From the NCBI GenBank assembly GCA_029244985.1, contig JAQWQD010000031.1, positions 1 to 64,000 of the forward strand: 64,000 bases of DNA. Direction: 5' to 3'. Position numbers and translations under genes: made by a program. Below, piece after piece: positions 26,134 to 36,328 of this stretch. The stretch is from Gammaproteobacteria bacterium. GTDB lineage: Bacteria; Pseudomonadota; Gammaproteobacteria; Pseudomonadales; Pseudohongiellaceae. Under the pieces are notes generated by a model. It ran no database searches, was not told where the DNA came from, and saw nothing but the letters and a program-made list of their open reading frames with translations. The first letter of the stretch is position 1. Each line of letters begins with the position of its first letter.

Positions 26134-27072
26134 TTAGTTATTATAAAATTCATTTATAACGCCCTGAAAGTATTTATCTAAAGGCGCTTCTACTTCTAGA
26201 GTTCCGTGCGTAACAGGATCAGGAAAGCGAATTCTTGCGGCATGCAAACACAGTTTGCTAACCCGTTTAAACATGTTTTCAGAGCCTTTTGGACCATATT
26301 TTAAGTCTCCGATAATTGGGTGACCCGCATACTGGCAATGCACCCTAATTTGATGAGTTCGGCCGGTGACTGGATTAGCCTCCAGCAAACTCGCTCCCCG
26401 GAACCTTTCTAAACACTTAAAAAGCGTCTTTGAGCTTTTGCCGTCAGTATTAACCTTAACTACCCGTTCCCCAGAATTTAGCTGATTTTTCTTAAGAGGG
26501 ACGTCTATAGCAAGCAAGTTTTGCGGCCATTCACCATGCACCAGAGCAAGGTAGGTTTTATCTACGGCATTTTTTTGAAACTCACCCTGTATTAACTTTA
26601 AAAATTTGCTTGTTTTGGCAATTACTAGACAACCAGAAGTGTCACGGTCGAGCCGATGAGCAAGTTCTAGATGAGACCATTCCTTCTTAATTTGACGCAT
26701 GGCTTCTATTAATCCAAGTCTTACACCGCTGCCCCCATGTACTGATAATCCAGCAGGTTTGTTCAAAACCATCATTATGTCTGACTCTAATAGAATGCTA
26801 TTGGTCAACAGCTCGCTTAATCCGGGGGTAATACTCTTCGATGAAATCTCTCTAACATTGCTTACAGGGGGTATGCGGATATTATCGCCAAGGCTTAGCT
26901 TAGTATCTGGTTTGCAGCGCTTCTTGTTTACACGGACTTCGCCTTTGCGGATTAACCTGTAAATACGTGACCTAGGAACACCCTTTAATTCTCTAATTAG
27001 AAAGTTGTCGAGTCTTTGTCCATCATGACGCTCCGTGATGGAAACTAATTGAACTTGGTCAGTGGAAGCCAC
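26134..27072 (-). CDS. rluC: 23S rRNA pseudouridine synthase, RluC type
   Basis: The 312-residue protein has an N-terminal S4 RNA-binding domain (about 17-75, GQRLDNFLIREL...) and an RluA-family catalytic domain with Asp142 in HRLDRDTSG and the KTYLALVHGEW and GRTHQIRVH motifs. RluC modifies 23S rRNA positions 955, 2504 and 2580. Its location directly upstream of yceD-rpmF, as in E. coli, favours RluC over RluD. It diverges from argS. Confidence 0.93.
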   Translation of the reverse strand: MASTDQVQLVSITERHDGQRLDNFLIRELKGVPRSRIYRLIRKGEVRVNKKRCKPDTKLSLGDNIRIPPVSNVREISSKSITPGLSELLTNSILLESDIMMVLNKPAGLSVHGGSGVRLGLIEAMRQIKKEWSHLELAHRLDRDTSGCLVIAKTSKFLKLIQGEFQKNAVDKTYLALVHGEWPQNLLAIDVPLKKNQLNSGERVVKVNTDGKSSKTLFKCLERFRGASLLEANPVTGRTHQIRVHCQYAGHPIIGDLKYGPKGSENMFKRVSKLCLHAARIRFPDPVTHGTLEVEAPLDKYFQGVINEFYNN

Positions 27073-27266
27073 TAGTATAATTTACTCAAAGTATTGCTCG
27101 AAACAATCAGTTGGTTAAATTTTAATCAGCACACTTTATTGTCAATATGCACCGCTATTAGGAATTGAACTACTAAAAACTACAAAGGCCACTGTACTTT
27201 AATCTGTTTCGATCAAGATGGTGTACAATCCTCTGAATTTTCACTCTGACACTATTTTATCTTTGA

Positions 27267-29012
27267 ATGAAGGCAACCTTCAAACAACTACTAAATCTGC
27301 AAGTGGGCGCTGCCATTAGCGAATGCTCAGGGATAGAAAACTGCAATGGTAACGTAATCACTGCCTCAAAGCCGGAATTTGGCGACTATCAAGCTAATGG
27401 GATAATGGCGGTCGCAAAACAGCTCGGTCAAAACCCTCGAGAGCTCGCGCAGCAAGTTGTCGAGCACCTAAACGCACTTAAAAATAAGATTGTGGAATCT
27501 TATGTCATAGCTGGCCCCGGGTTCATAAATATACGCCTTAGTAATGTCGCTTTGCTGAGCCTAGGCAACGCTGCTCTATTAAAGCCAGAAGCTTTAGTGA
27601 CTCGCGTAGCTTCCCCAGCAACCATCGTAGTCGACTATTCCTCTCCCAATCTTGCTAAGGAAATGCACGTTGGTCACTTACGAGGCACTATCATAGGCGA
27701 TAGTTTGGTACGTGTTATGGAAAAAGTAGGCCATAAAATAATTAGACAGAATCATGTAGGGGACTGGGGAACGCAGTTTGGAATGCTAATAGCTTTTATG
27801 CAAGAACTGCAGAAGCAAGAAACTGGAGAATTACCCCAACAACTTTCTGATTTAGAGCAATTTTATCGCGCAGCAAAAAATAAATTTGACGCTGATCCAG
27901 ATTTTGCCGATGAGGCTCGACAGAGTGTAGTTAAACTGCAGAGTGGAGACCCTAGCTATAAACAAGTCTGGCATCAGTTTATTGAAGAATCACTTACTCA
28001 CTGCGAAGAAATATATGACAAGCTAAACATCACTTTAAGCCGTGATGATCTCGATGCAGAAAGTCGTTACAACGATGATCTGGAAGGGATTACTGAGTTA
28101 CTTAATAGCAAGGGCCTGCTATCCGAATCAGATGGTGCCAAAGTTGTTTTTTTATCGGAATTCGTAGGTAAAGACGGCAAACCATTGCCGGTAATTATTC
28201 AAAAATCTGATGGGGGGTACTTATATTCCACTACTGATTTAGCCGCGATCAAATTTCGCTCTGAAGAACTTGATGCAGACCGTTCTTTGTACGTGGTTGA
28301 TGCACGTCAATCTCTACATTTTCAACAAGTATTTGCAGTATCTAAATCAGCACAATTAACTTCTGATAAGATTTCTTTAGAACATATCGCCTATGGCACG
28401 ATGATGGGAAGCGATGGCACGCCTTTCAAAACTCGTTCAGGTGATACGGTAAAGTTAATTGATTTGCTGAATGAATCCGTACGTAGGGCATATGATTTAG
28501 TTACAGAGAAGAATCCTGGGCTTGATGAAGAGCTATGTTTATCCATCGCAAAGAAAGTCGGGATCGCCTCTGTGAAATATGCAGACCTCTCTAAAAATAG
28601 GACATCAGACTACATTTTTGACTGGTCCATGATGCTCTCATTCGAGGGTAATACGGCGCCATATTTGATGTATGCTTACGCGAGAATTAAAAGTATTTTA
28701 CGTAAAGAAGAAGCGGAGAACTTTGAAGAAGAAATTAAATCTATCGACGAAAATGAAGAACGCTTATTGATCCTGAAGATACTCCAGATTTCGGAAGTAA
28801 TTCACGCAGTTAGTGAAGACTGTTTCCCTAATCAACTCTGCAATTACTTGTATGAATTAGCTGGTTTATTTATGCGCTTTTATGAAGCTTGCCCGATCTT
28901 GAAAAGCGATCCTCTTAAAAGAAACTCAAGGCTTTCACTTGCCAAGTTAACTGCCTCGACTCTCCAGCAAGGGCTCGATTTACTTGGTATCGAAACCCTT
29001 GAACGCATGTAG
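27267..29012 (+). CDS. argS: Arginyl-tRNA synthetase
   Basis: The 581-residue class I synthetase has an N-terminal Arg-S additional domain, the HIGH-equivalent HVGH in LAKEMHVGHLRGTIIGD (about 133-149), the GTPFKTRSGD loop in the KMSKS position (a full KMSKS is often absent in ArgRS), and a DALR anticodon-binding C-terminal domain. It attaches arginine to tRNA-Arg and needs bound tRNA for activation. Length is close to E. coli ArgS (577). Confidence 0.96.
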   Translation: MKATFKQLLNLQVGAAISECSGIENCNGNVITASKPEFGDYQANGIMAVAKQLGQNPRELAQQVVEHLNALKNKIVESYVIAGPGFINIRLSNVALLSLGNAALLKPEALVTRVASPATIVVDYSSPNLAKEMHVGHLRGTIIGDSLVRVMEKVGHKIIRQNHVGDWGTQFGMLIAFMQELQKQETGELPQQLSDLEQFYRAAKNKFDADPDFADEARQSVVKLQSGDPSYKQVWHQFIEESLTHCEEIYDKLNITLSRDDLDAESRYNDDLEGITELLNSKGLLSESDGAKVVFLSEFVGKDGKPLPVIIQKSDGGYLYSTTDLAAIKFRSEELDADRSLYVVDARQSLHFQQVFAVSKSAQLTSDKISLEHIAYGTMMGSDGTPFKTRSGDTVKLIDLLNESVRRAYDLVTEKNPGLDEELCLSIAKKVGIASVKYADLSKNRTSDYIFDWSMMLSFEGNTAPYLMYAYARIKSILRKEEAENFEEEIKSIDENEERLLILKILQISEVIHAVSEDCFPNQLCNYLYELAGLFMRFYEACPILKSDPLKRNSRLSLAKLTASTLQQGLDLLGIETLERM

Positions 29013-29028
29013 GTTATCCATCCAAAGC

Positions 29029-30951
29029 TTACCCTGTTAATTGCATTAGCAATTTATTCAAGCGCGCTGAAAACTCTCCCGGATCTTCCAATTGTCCTCC
29101 ATCGGCTAGATTTGCTTGACCGAAAAGAATTGATACCAAATCGGCGAAGCGCTCTTCATCGGCCTCTTTATCTAGCTTAGCGACTAGCGGGTGCTCAGGA
29201 TTTACTTCAAAAATCGGCTTAGATTCCGGCACAGCCTGTCCTGAAGCCTCCATAATTTTGCGCATTTGCGAACCCATATCATGCTCGTCTATAGCAAGAC
29301 AAGCAGGAGAATCGGTAAGCCTGTGGGTTATGCGAACCTCTTTAACTCTTTCGCCTAATATATCTTGTATACGAGTCACGAGGTCAGCAAATTCCTTTTC
29401 AGTCTTTTCTTTTTGTTTTTTATCATCCTTGTCTTCCAAATTCCCAAGGTCAAGCTCGCCTCTTGCTATGTCTTGGAATTGTTTTCCATCAAAATCCTGA
29501 AGATGCCCCATCATCCATTCGTCAATACGGTCATGCATCAAAATCACTTCAATACCCTTCTTACGGAATATCTCAAGCAACGGGCTATTCTGTGCAGCTT
29601 TTAGAGAATCAGCGGCTACATAATATATTTTCTCCTGCCCCTCTTGCATGCGAGCGACATACTCTTCGAGTCCTTCCTCTTGATTCTCAGATTCAGAATT
29701 TGTTGTTGTGAACTGCAGCAATTTGCCAATTTTTTCTTTGTTAGTGAAATCTTCTGCTGGACCCTCTTTGAGAGCTTGCCCAAACTGCCCCCAGAAATTA
29801 TTGTATTTTTCTTTATCTTTTTTACGTAGTTTTACTAGCATATCCAGAGCGCGCTTGGTCAATGCGCTGCGCATCGAGTCCACGACAGGATCTTTTTGAA
29901 GTATTTCCCTGGAAACGTTTAAGGAAATATCATTTGAGTCAATCACACCTTTCATGAAGCGCAAATATAAAGGCATGAACTGTTCAGCATCATCCATAAT
30001 AAACACACGCTGAACGTAAAGCTTTAAGCCTCTAGCTGCATCTCTATTCCATAAATCAAAAGGTGCTCGACCGGGAATATATAAAAGACTTGTGTATTCT
30101 AGTTTTCCTTCTACTTTATTGTGACTCCATTGAATAGGGTCTTCGAAATCATGGCTGATGTGTTTGTAAAATTCTTTGTACTCTTTAGCTTTCACGTTAG
30201 CCCGTGAACGAGTCCATAAAGCTTTTGCATCATTTACCGACTCGTACTCTACTTCCTTTGTATCTACTTTCTTGTCCTCAGTATCGCCGTCTGCAGGAAG
30301 AATCGGTTTTGCCATCATCACAGGTATAGAAATGTGGTCTGCATACTTTTTCACTATGCTTCTTAAGCGATAGTTCTCGGCAAATTCTTTGTCATCATCT
30401 TTCAAATATAATGTGACTGCAGTACCTCTATGTTCTTTAGTCGAGCTTTCTATGGAGTATTCCGCCTCACCTTTTGATCTCCATAAAGTAGCCGTTTTGG
30501 TTTTTGTACCAGCTTTTCGAGTGAGAACCTGAACTTCATCGGCGACTATAAAAGCGGAGTAAAAACCTACTCCAAACTGACCGATTAGTTGAGAGTCTTT
30601 TTGCTGATCTCCGGTTAGAGATTCAAGAAATTGTGCAGTACCTGACTTTGCGATAGTACCGAGATTGGAAATCACTTCCTTTTTGTTCATTCCAATACCA
30701 TTGTCAGAAATAGTTATTGTTTTCATTTTTTCATCAAAATCAATCTGTACTTTAAGATCAGAATCTTCACCAAGTAGCTTTCCATTAGATAGCGCCTCAA
30801 ACCGTAGTTTGTCAGCAGCATCCGAAGCGTTAGATATTAACTCTCTAAGGAATATCTCTTTGTTACTATAAAGAGAATGAATCATTAGTTGCAGTAGCTG
30901 TTTCGCCTCTGTTTCGAAACCGCGTGTTTCAGCTTTGGTACTCGCACTCAT
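29029..30951 (-). CDS. htpG: Chaperone HtpG (Hsp90)
   Basis: The 640-residue protein has the GHKL ATPase domain ([35 protein letters not shown]), the middle domain with [15 protein letters not shown], and the dimerisation domain. It is an ATP-dependent cytosolic chaperone. A GGAG site lies seven bases before the ATG. A heat-shock-like promoter is visible at 31016-31041, overlapping the terminator of the upstream operon. Length compares with E. coli HtpG (624). Confidence 0.96.
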   Translation of the reverse strand: MSASTKAETRGFETEAKQLLQLMIHSLYSNKEIFLRELISNASDAADKLRFEALSNGKLLGEDSDLKVQIDFDEKMKTITISDNGIGMNKKEVISNLGTIAKSGTAQFLESLTGDQQKDSQLIGQFGVGFYSAFIVADEVQVLTRKAGTKTKTATLWRSKGEAEYSIESSTKEHRGTAVTLYLKDDDKEFAENYRLRSIVKKYADHISIPVMMAKPILPADGDTEDKKVDTKEVEYESVNDAKALWTRSRANVKAKEYKEFYKHISHDFEDPIQWSHNKVEGKLEYTSLLYIPGRAPFDLWNRDAARGLKLYVQRVFIMDDAEQFMPLYLRFMKGVIDSNDISLNVSREILQKDPVVDSMRSALTKRALDMLVKLRKKDKEKYNNFWGQFGQALKEGPAEDFTNKEKIGKLLQFTTTNSESENQEEGLEEYVARMQEGQEKIYYVAADSLKAAQNSPLLEIFRKKGIEVILMHDRIDEWMMGHLQDFDGKQFQDIARGELDLGNLEDKDDKKQKEKTEKEFADLVTRIQDILGERVKEVRITHRLTDSPACLAIDEHDMGSQMRKIMEASGQAVPESKPIFEVNPEHPLVAKLDKEADEERFADLVSILFGQANLADGGQLEDPGEFSARLNKLLMQLTG

Positions 30952-30976
30952 CGTCTTACTCCATCAAATTCTTATC

Positions 30977-31015
30977 AAAAAAAAACCTGACTATTAACTC
31001 ATAGGCAGGCTTTTT
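30977..31015 (-). terminator. Rho-independent terminator of the TonB operon
   Basis: On the minus strand, CCTGcCTAT (31009-31001) pairs with ATAGtCAGG (30994-30986) around six bases, followed by nine T residues (30985-30977). It lies about 60 bases after the TPR gene stop. On the plus strand five T residues follow, so weak bidirectional use is possible. Confidence 0.85.
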
Positions 31016-31041
31016 ATAAGGCCATTTCTTAGAAATTCAAG
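31016..31041 (-). promoter_or_regulatory. Candidate sigma32 (heat-shock) promoter for htpG
   Basis: On the minus strand, CGCTTGAA (-35 core CTTGAA, 31041-31036) is followed after 14 bases by CCTTATAA (31021-31014). This resembles the heat-shock pattern CTTGAA-N-CCCATNT. The start point would fall near 31009, at the top of the terminator stem. No sigma70 promoter is obvious. Confidence 0.4.
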
Positions 31042-31068
31042 CGCTAAGCACGCTAATTCTGTGAAAAA

Positions 31069-32490
31069 CTATTCCAACAGTGAAGGATAAGGTCGATAGA
31101 AATCAATCGCATCGGCTTTCCTTTCTTCAATGATGTTAAACCGTTCTTCAGTGCTATCAATGAACCGTATGTAGTCGTTAGCGCTTCTTTGTTCGGACTC
31201 ACTGCCCGCATCTGCTGAATCGACTGCTGCGCTACGTGCCCCTTCAAAGTCATCTAATTCTATTAAAGACCGTGCTAAAAAGAGTAGAGTGTCGGCTCTA
31301 TTGCTCAAGTCACCTTTGTCTACGGCCATCTGAAATGCATCTGCAGCATCCTGATAATTCGCCAACGCATAGTGTATGTAGCCGTATGTATCGTAGCCAT
31401 CGCCGCTGTCAGACATTTCTGCTACCCGGCGAGCTGGGCCTAAAGCGCCTTCGAAGTCTGCACCTATTAAATGCATCTGTGCTAGTGTCTCAAGGTTTTC
31501 TTCGCTTTCTTCAACAATTTGCTTTTCCATTCCATCCATGATTATTTTGGATCCACTTAAAGGGACGTCGATTCCTCCCATAGATTGGCCCAAATTAAGA
31601 AAGCGATTTTCGTCCTCTATCATACCTTTGAGATAAGCGACATTGAGCGAGCGCACTCTTCTTTCTTCATCATCAAGACCGGAATAGATTGCACTTAGAT
31701 TCATCCAATCCGTTTGATTATCAAATAACATAATCATCGTTTTGGTGAGTTCTAGAGCGTTTGGAAAGTCTTCTAAAGTAAAATAGAGGCCATTAAGATA
31801 CGAATAGTCGTCTCGACCTAGCGGGAATTCTTGCGGTTCTGCTGGCTGGAGAGCTCCATCGACCTCGACTGGTAGCAAGCTCTGCTCATATCGCTCCAAT
31901 AACAATTCCATATAGTCTATCCAATATGGTAAAGCCTCAGTAAATTCATCAGCTTGGTAATGAGCGTATGATAGACCCCGATATACAATATCATCTTCTA
32001 CAGGAGAGGCTTCTCGCCAGAGCTCATAGTAAAGTACAGAGTCTTGCCATATTTCCTCTGCAGCGGTCAATTGGCCAAGTGACTTAAGAGTTCGTAGTCT
32101 TGTATCTTCGCGTAACGCTTCGATTTCAAGTAACTGCTTAAAGGTATTTATCGCTTCAGGATAATTTTCTAGCGTTAGCCAATAATTAGTGTAGAAATTT
32201 AAGACTGTCTGCTTTTCGAAGTCATTCATGCGCTCCCATCGTCGGTCATAAAGTTCGTCTAATTCAAGCTTCGCCGCAGCTAGATCAGGTTCGTCTTCCT
32301 CATCCTCAGGTTGCATTAGTTCCTGTATAGAACTAATAGCCCGCATGACTTGAGGGCCCAGCGTGCCCGCAGTGCGTGCTTGAGGTGGAGCGCGCTGTTC
32401 TTCTCCTGCCAATACGATTTGCTGAGGTAGCAATGGTACGGCTAAGACGACTGAAAGAAAGACTAATTTTAATTTACTAATTTTAGTCAT
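31069..32490 (-). CDS. Secreted TPR-repeat protein of the TonB system
   Basis: The 473-residue protein has a signal peptide (to about residue 28, VLA-G) and several tetratricopeptide-type helix pairs, for example YPEAINTFKQLLEIE, EFTEALPYWIDYMELL and YQDAADAFQMAVDKGD. It is the last gene of the six-gene run and starts two bases after the tonB stop. TPR proteins at the end of TtpC-type TonB operons are common in marine gammaproteobacteria and are thought to act in the periplasm with the complex; the exact role is not established. A clear terminator follows. Confidence 0.85.
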   Translation of the reverse strand: MTKISKLKLVFLSVVLAVPLLPQQIVLAGEEQRAPPQARTAGTLGPQVMRAISSIQELMQPEDEEDEPDLAAAKLELDELYDRRWERMNDFEKQTVLNFYTNYWLTLENYPEAINTFKQLLEIEALREDTRLRTLKSLGQLTAAEEIWQDSVLYYELWREASPVEDDIVYRGLSYAHYQADEFTEALPYWIDYMELLLERYEQSLLPVEVDGALQPAEPQEFPLGRDDYSYLNGLYFTLEDFPNALELTKTMIMLFDNQTDWMNLSAIYSGLDDEERRVRSLNVAYLKGMIEDENRFLNLGQSMGGIDVPLSGSKIIMDGMEKQIVEESEENLETLAQMHLIGADFEGALGPARRVAEMSDSGDGYDTYGYIHYALANYQDAADAFQMAVDKGDLSNRADTLLFLARSLIELDDFEGARSAAVDSADAGSESEQRSANDYIRFIDSTEERFNIIEERKADAIDFYRPYPSLLE

Positions 32491-32492
32491 AT

Positions 32493-33110
32493 TTAGTTGT
32501 CCTCAAGCTGATATCTAAAGAGATATTGGACACCATCAACATTTACACCCGCGCCGTCTACTACGCGAGGCTGAAATTTGAACCTAGCTGCAGCACGGAG
32601 CGATGACCGGTCGAATATATTTGCCGGTTCGGCGTCGACCACTACAATCGACTCCTCGACTACGTTCCCGAGTCCATCGACAGTAAAGCTTACTAAACAC
32701 CAGCCTTGTATGCCCCGCTGGGCAGCTCTTGTTGGGTATTGTGGCGCTATCGCGACCAATGGAAGGTAATCTCCATCGGTAGCCGCAATTGACGCATTGG
32801 ATAACTGCAGTCCTGTATCCAGCTCGACAGTGTTTCTTTGGATATTTAAAGCTGGTCCAGAATCGAGATTCGTTTGTCGTTCTTGTATTTCTGGCTGTTC
32901 TTGGACCACTTCTTCAATTGGTTCGGGTTTGTCGATTTCCTCAATTACTTCGAGTTCGATTTCAGGCATTGTTGCATCAACAATCTTGACTACAGAGATT
33001 CGCTCATCGAATGCCTCTCCAGTTGCAATCAAAAACTGCATGAAATAAAAAAGGCCAAGTGTAATACTACCGGCCATTGCCATAGAAAGTGCCCATCTGA
33101 CAAATATCAT
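32493..33110 (-). CDS. tonB: TonB-family energy transducer
   Basis: The 205-residue protein has an N-terminal membrane anchor (about 5-28), an acidic proline-containing linker (EVIEEIDKPEPIEEVVQEQP, about 53-72) and a C-terminal TonB domain with IAPQYPTRAAQRGIQGWCLV and FKFQPRVVDG. It links the proton-driven ExbB/ExbD complex to outer-membrane receptors. The linker is short and Glu-rich rather than Lys/Pro-rich. The size and gene order match the TonB2-type system (compare Vibrio TonB2 with TtpC). It is four bases after exbD. Confidence 0.92.
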   Translation of the reverse strand: MIFVRWALSMAMAGSITLGLFYFMQFLIATGEAFDERISVVKIVDATMPEIELEVIEEIDKPEPIEEVVQEQPEIQERQTNLDSGPALNIQRNTVELDTGLQLSNASIAATDGDYLPLVAIAPQYPTRAAQRGIQGWCLVSFTVDGLGNVVEESIVVVDAEPANIFDRSSLRAAARFKFQPRVVDGAGVNVDGVQYLFRYQLEDN

Positions 33111-33114
33111 TCTT

Positions 33115-33522
33115 CTAAGCCTCCGCCGAAATACTAACGTCTTCTATATTAGCTTCACGTGCTGCTTCCAATATTAGCATCACCTGCTCGTTATTCGAAT
33201 TTTGATCAGCTTGAATTATAACTGCAGAGTTTGGTGCATCTGCTAAACGCAGTTCGAAGCGTGACCGAATAAAGCGTGGATCTATCTGATCACCATCAAT
33301 CCAGATGTCGCCCGATGGCCCAACAGCAATTAGAATTAAGTCCCCGGATGTATCTTCGACTGTAGAAGCCTCCGGCTTGGATACATCGATTCCAGCCTCT
33401 GTAACGAAGACAGAAGTTACGATAAAAAAGATAAGAAGGATGAAGACCACATCAAGCATCGGCGTGAGATCGATCTCTCCTGCTTCATCTTGCCCCTTCT
33501 TTTTCATTATTCCTGATTTCAT
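33115..33522 (-). CDS. exbD: ExbD/TolR biopolymer transport protein
   Basis: The 135-residue protein has one N-terminal membrane helix with the proton-path Asp in LTPMLDVVFILLIFF (about 19-33) and a periplasmic C-terminal domain. With ExbB it makes the proton-driven motor. It is 32 bases after exbB and four bases before tonB. Confidence 0.94.
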   Translation of the reverse strand: MKSGIMKKKGQDEAGEIDLTPMLDVVFILLIFFIVTSVFVTEAGIDVSKPEASTVEDTSGDLILIAVGPSGDIWIDGDQIDPRFIRSRFELRLADAPNSAVIIQADQNSNNEQVMLILEAAREANIEDVSISAEA

Positions 33523-33554
33523 TTTAGTAAGCCCTTGTATTTCGCCATGGATCC

Positions 33555-34085
33555 CTAATTAGAAAGCGGTAAGTTGTCTTCAAGCAGTTCTATGTCTCGA
33601 TCGACTTTAGACTTGAGATAGTTGAAAGCAAAAATACCAGATATAGCACCTACCATGCCGGCCATAGTGGGAATCGTTGCTTTAGAAACACCACCTGCCA
33701 TTGATTTTGCGTCACCGCCACCGCTAACTGCCATCACGAAGAAAACTTCGATCATGCCTGTCACTGTGCCGATCAGTCCTAACAAGGGGCAAATTGTAAC
33801 TAACACTTCAATGATAGGCAGTGTATTTCGGACGTCCAATGAGATCTTTGAAATCATCATGGTCCGAATCTGGTGAGCGCTCCAAGATTTAGTATCTTTT
33901 CGCGCGTTCCAGTCTGCCAGTGTGTTTTTTACATTCTTCTTATGAGTGGTATTTAGATACCAAATTCTTTCAAAAACTAAGGACCACTTAATAAGGAGGA
34001 GCCAGGCAATTACCCAAAGTACCGGCCCGCCCCTCTGCATGAAGGTATTTACTGCATCTAGGATATCTAGAAATGCAAAATACAT
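33555..34085 (-). CDS. exbB: ExbB/TolQ proton channel protein
   Basis: The 176-residue inner-membrane protein has three membrane segments and the family motif PLLGLIGTVTGMIEVF (about 112-127), plus a cytoplasmic loop. It forms the pentameric channel with ExbD. It is preceded at 18 bases by a second, larger protein of the same superfamily (34104 gene), as expected for TtpC-containing TonB2 systems. Confidence 0.93.
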   Translation of the reverse strand: MYFAFLDILDAVNTFMQRGGPVLWVIAWLLLIKWSLVFERIWYLNTTHKKNVKNTLADWNARKDTKSWSAHQIRTMMISKISLDVRNTLPIIEVLVTICPLLGLIGTVTGMIEVFFVMAVSGGGDAKSMAGGVSKATIPTMAGMVGAISGIFAFNYLKSKVDRDIELLEDNLPLSN

Positions 34086-34103
34086 GTCATTCTCCTTCTG
34101 AAA

Positions 34104-35528
34104 TTAAGACTGGCTATTCGCGATTTGTTCTGCCTTTTGCGCGATCATACCGGTCGCCTGCTCTTCCAAAACATGAATGATGTTATCGCTTCGACTCTTC
34201 ACCACCGTGTGCATAAAAATGGTCGGAATTGCGACAACAATACCTAACACAGTAGTCATCAAGGCTTGAGAAATCCCCCCTGCCATGATGGTTGGATCAC
34301 CAGCACCATAGACTGTAATTTGCTGGAACACTTGAATCATACCGGTAACCGTCCCCAGGAGGCCCCCTAGCGGTGCGATTGTGGCAATCATCTTAATTAG
34401 TGTGAGCATACTTTCAAGGCGTGGTGTCTCTTGCAGAATCGCCTCACCCAGCTTTAATTCCAGGGTCTCAGTATCTGCGCCAGGGTTATTTTCAGCCACT
34501 AATAAAACACGACCTAGTGGGTTGTTCTTCGCAGGCTTATCTCTCTTTAATTGTCCTCTAACTTTAATTGACGTTAGGCTCAACATTAAGAGGCGGAGGA
34601 AGCCTATTAAAATACCAACAATACCAACACCGATGATGATAAACCCGATAACACCTGAGTTGTTACGGACTTGCTCTTCAACTGTTGGGAAATTAACGAG
34701 GTTAGCCATTACCTGCCCGCCTACACCGCCAGTTGGGTCTATTCCGACTTTCGTGAAGCCAGTGGATGAACTTTGTAAACTTGCGGCGCCGCTTAAGATG
34801 GCTGCGTCTGGCTGTCTTGGTAAAACTTGCAAATGGCCTATATCACCGCTGTAACTTAGATACTCCCCTTCGGAAACGGCATTGAAGGCGCCAACTCTAA
34901 CAACGCTTCTGTTTGCCGTGTCACCGTTTGGTAAGGTCACGTCGGCATTAAATGAAACAACCCTACCTGATTCTGTAAGCTCTTGATGCATGAAGAACCA
35001 GAATCGTTCCATTTCTTCGACGTTAAGTTGTTCTACCGTCGAACCAGCTCTTTCGATAATTTCTTCCAACTGCCCAGCTCTGCCTGAGTGTTGCGAGCTA
35101 ATAAGAGAGTTTTGAAAATTACTTAAGAAGTCCCCAGCTACCCCCTGCAAAGTACCAAACAATTCATTTAAATCACCACGTCGATCTCTGAGGATCTCAC
35201 GTTTGTCAGCAAGAATAATTTGATTTGCTTCGAATTCATCACTCAAGGCATCTGAATCAGTTTCCTCAGTCGTGATTCGCTGATTAGTTGTATCAAGAAT
35301 CTCTTGCTGTCGCGCAGCATTCTGTTCGAATTCCTGGACACGAGCTTGATATTCTTCTGATTCAGCAACACGATCGTTCTCGACAAGATCAAGCAGATTT
35401 GCGAGCGATGTTGCCTGGCCTGCAACTTGAGCAGAGGCAATGAATAAAACAAGAGCCGTTAAGAGGCTTGTGATATTGGTCAATTTGTTTTGCCAAACAA
35501 TTTGTAAAGAAGGTGTTAAATGTTTCAC
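34104..35528 (-). CDS. TtpC-like MotA/TolQ/ExbB proton channel protein
   Basis: The 474-residue protein has a signal or first membrane helix (about 20-38), a periplasmic coiled coil (about 50-150, rich in Glu/Gln), and a beta-rich middle part. The C-terminal ExbB-like domain carries APLGGLLGTVTGMIQVF (about 391-407). This layout is that of TtpC, which is required with TonB2-ExbB2-ExbD2 in Vibrio. It overlaps the DUF3450 gene by four bases (ATGA), so the two are translationally coupled. Confidence 0.9.
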   Translation of the reverse strand: MKHLTPSLQIVWQNKLTNITSLLTALVLFIASAQVAGQATSLANLLDLVENDRVAESEEYQARVQEFEQNAARQQEILDTTNQRITTEETDSDALSDEFEANQIILADKREILRDRRGDLNELFGTLQGVAGDFLSNFQNSLISSQHSGRAGQLEEIIERAGSTVEQLNVEEMERFWFFMHQELTESGRVVSFNADVTLPNGDTANRSVVRVGAFNAVSEGEYLSYSGDIGHLQVLPRQPDAAILSGAASLQSSSTGFTKVGIDPTGGVGGQVMANLVNFPTVEEQVRNNSGVIGFIIIGVGIVGILIGFLRLLMLSLTSIKVRGQLKRDKPAKNNPLGRVLLVAENNPGADTETLELKLGEAILQETPRLESMLTLIKMIATIAPLGGLLGTVTGMIQVFQQITVYGAGDPTIMAGGISQALMTTVLGIVVAIPTIFMHTVVKSRSDNIIHVLEEQATGMIAQKAEQIANSQS

Positions 35529-36328
35529 TGTGCTGCCTCCGGTGCTAATACTGGCAATTCAATTATGCGTGGTGCATCCAGCTGAGATGCAACGCGAATA
35601 GCTGTTTGCACCTGTGTTCTGTAATCACCAGCGGGGAGTGGGGCCCAGTTACGTGCGCGATTGTCCCAGGCGCCTGTCTCTTGACGATCAGTGGTTTGAT
35701 ACAGCAGTGCCACTCTCCCGATACGAGCGATATTAACGTCACGATCAGCGCCATTGAGCGAGATCGTATCTGGATAGGTTTCGATAGTTCGACCATAAGA
35801 AGTTTCTGTTTGGTACATGACTAACACCTGGCGGAATTTCTCCGCGATGGAGACGTCTGGATTGTCTATCGCATCTCTGGCGAATTGCAGTCTGCTCTCT
35901 CTTTCATTGACATGGAAAGGGTAGTCAAGTTCGATAAATTGCTCGAGACTGGAAATCATTTTTTCCATTAAAAGAGGGATGCCCTGCGTGATTTCTTCAA
36001 CCCCAGCAATAGATTCGTCGAGGGTCGCGATTTGTTCTACCTGCCCGGCTATTTGTTTGCGCCAGCCAGCATTTAGTACCAGCAAGGTCTCTAGAGTGTC
36101 ATTCGAGCGTTTAAATTCTTCAAAATTTGAGCTAGCACTGTTTTGGAGCCTAGAAATTTCTTCTTGTGCTTCTGCAGACGCCTCGAACTTCTGTGCAACG
36201 ACATCCATTGCTTGATCAATAACGTCACTATTGATAAGGATTTCCGCTGCTTGCGAAACTCCTACTAAGCATGTCGTGAGCAGTGCCAGAGCAGACATGC
36301 CCACCTTGTTAATTCGACGGTTATTCAT
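35525..36328 (-). CDS. DUF3450 periplasmic coiled-coil protein
   Basis: The 267-residue protein has a signal peptide (to about residue 27, SQAAE) followed by a long helical coiled-coil region (about 40-130) and a more compact end with FRQVLVMYQTE and YQTTDRQETGAWD. These are DUF3450 features. The family occurs as the first gene of TtpC-type TonB operons; its function is unknown. It leads the operon, 435 bases from sucD. Confidence 0.85.
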   Translation of the reverse strand: MNNRRINKVGMSALALLTTCLVGVSQAAEILINSDVIDQAMDVVAQKFEASAEAQEEISRLQNSASSNFEEFKRSNDTLETLLVLNAGWRKQIAGQVEQIATLDESIAGVEEITQGIPLLMEKMISSLEQFIELDYPFHVNERESRLQFARDAIDNPDVSIAEKFRQVLVMYQTETSYGRTIETYPDTISLNGADRDVNIARIGRVALLYQTTDRQETGAWDNRARNWAPLPAGDYRTQVQTAIRVASQLDAPRIIELPVLAPEAAQ

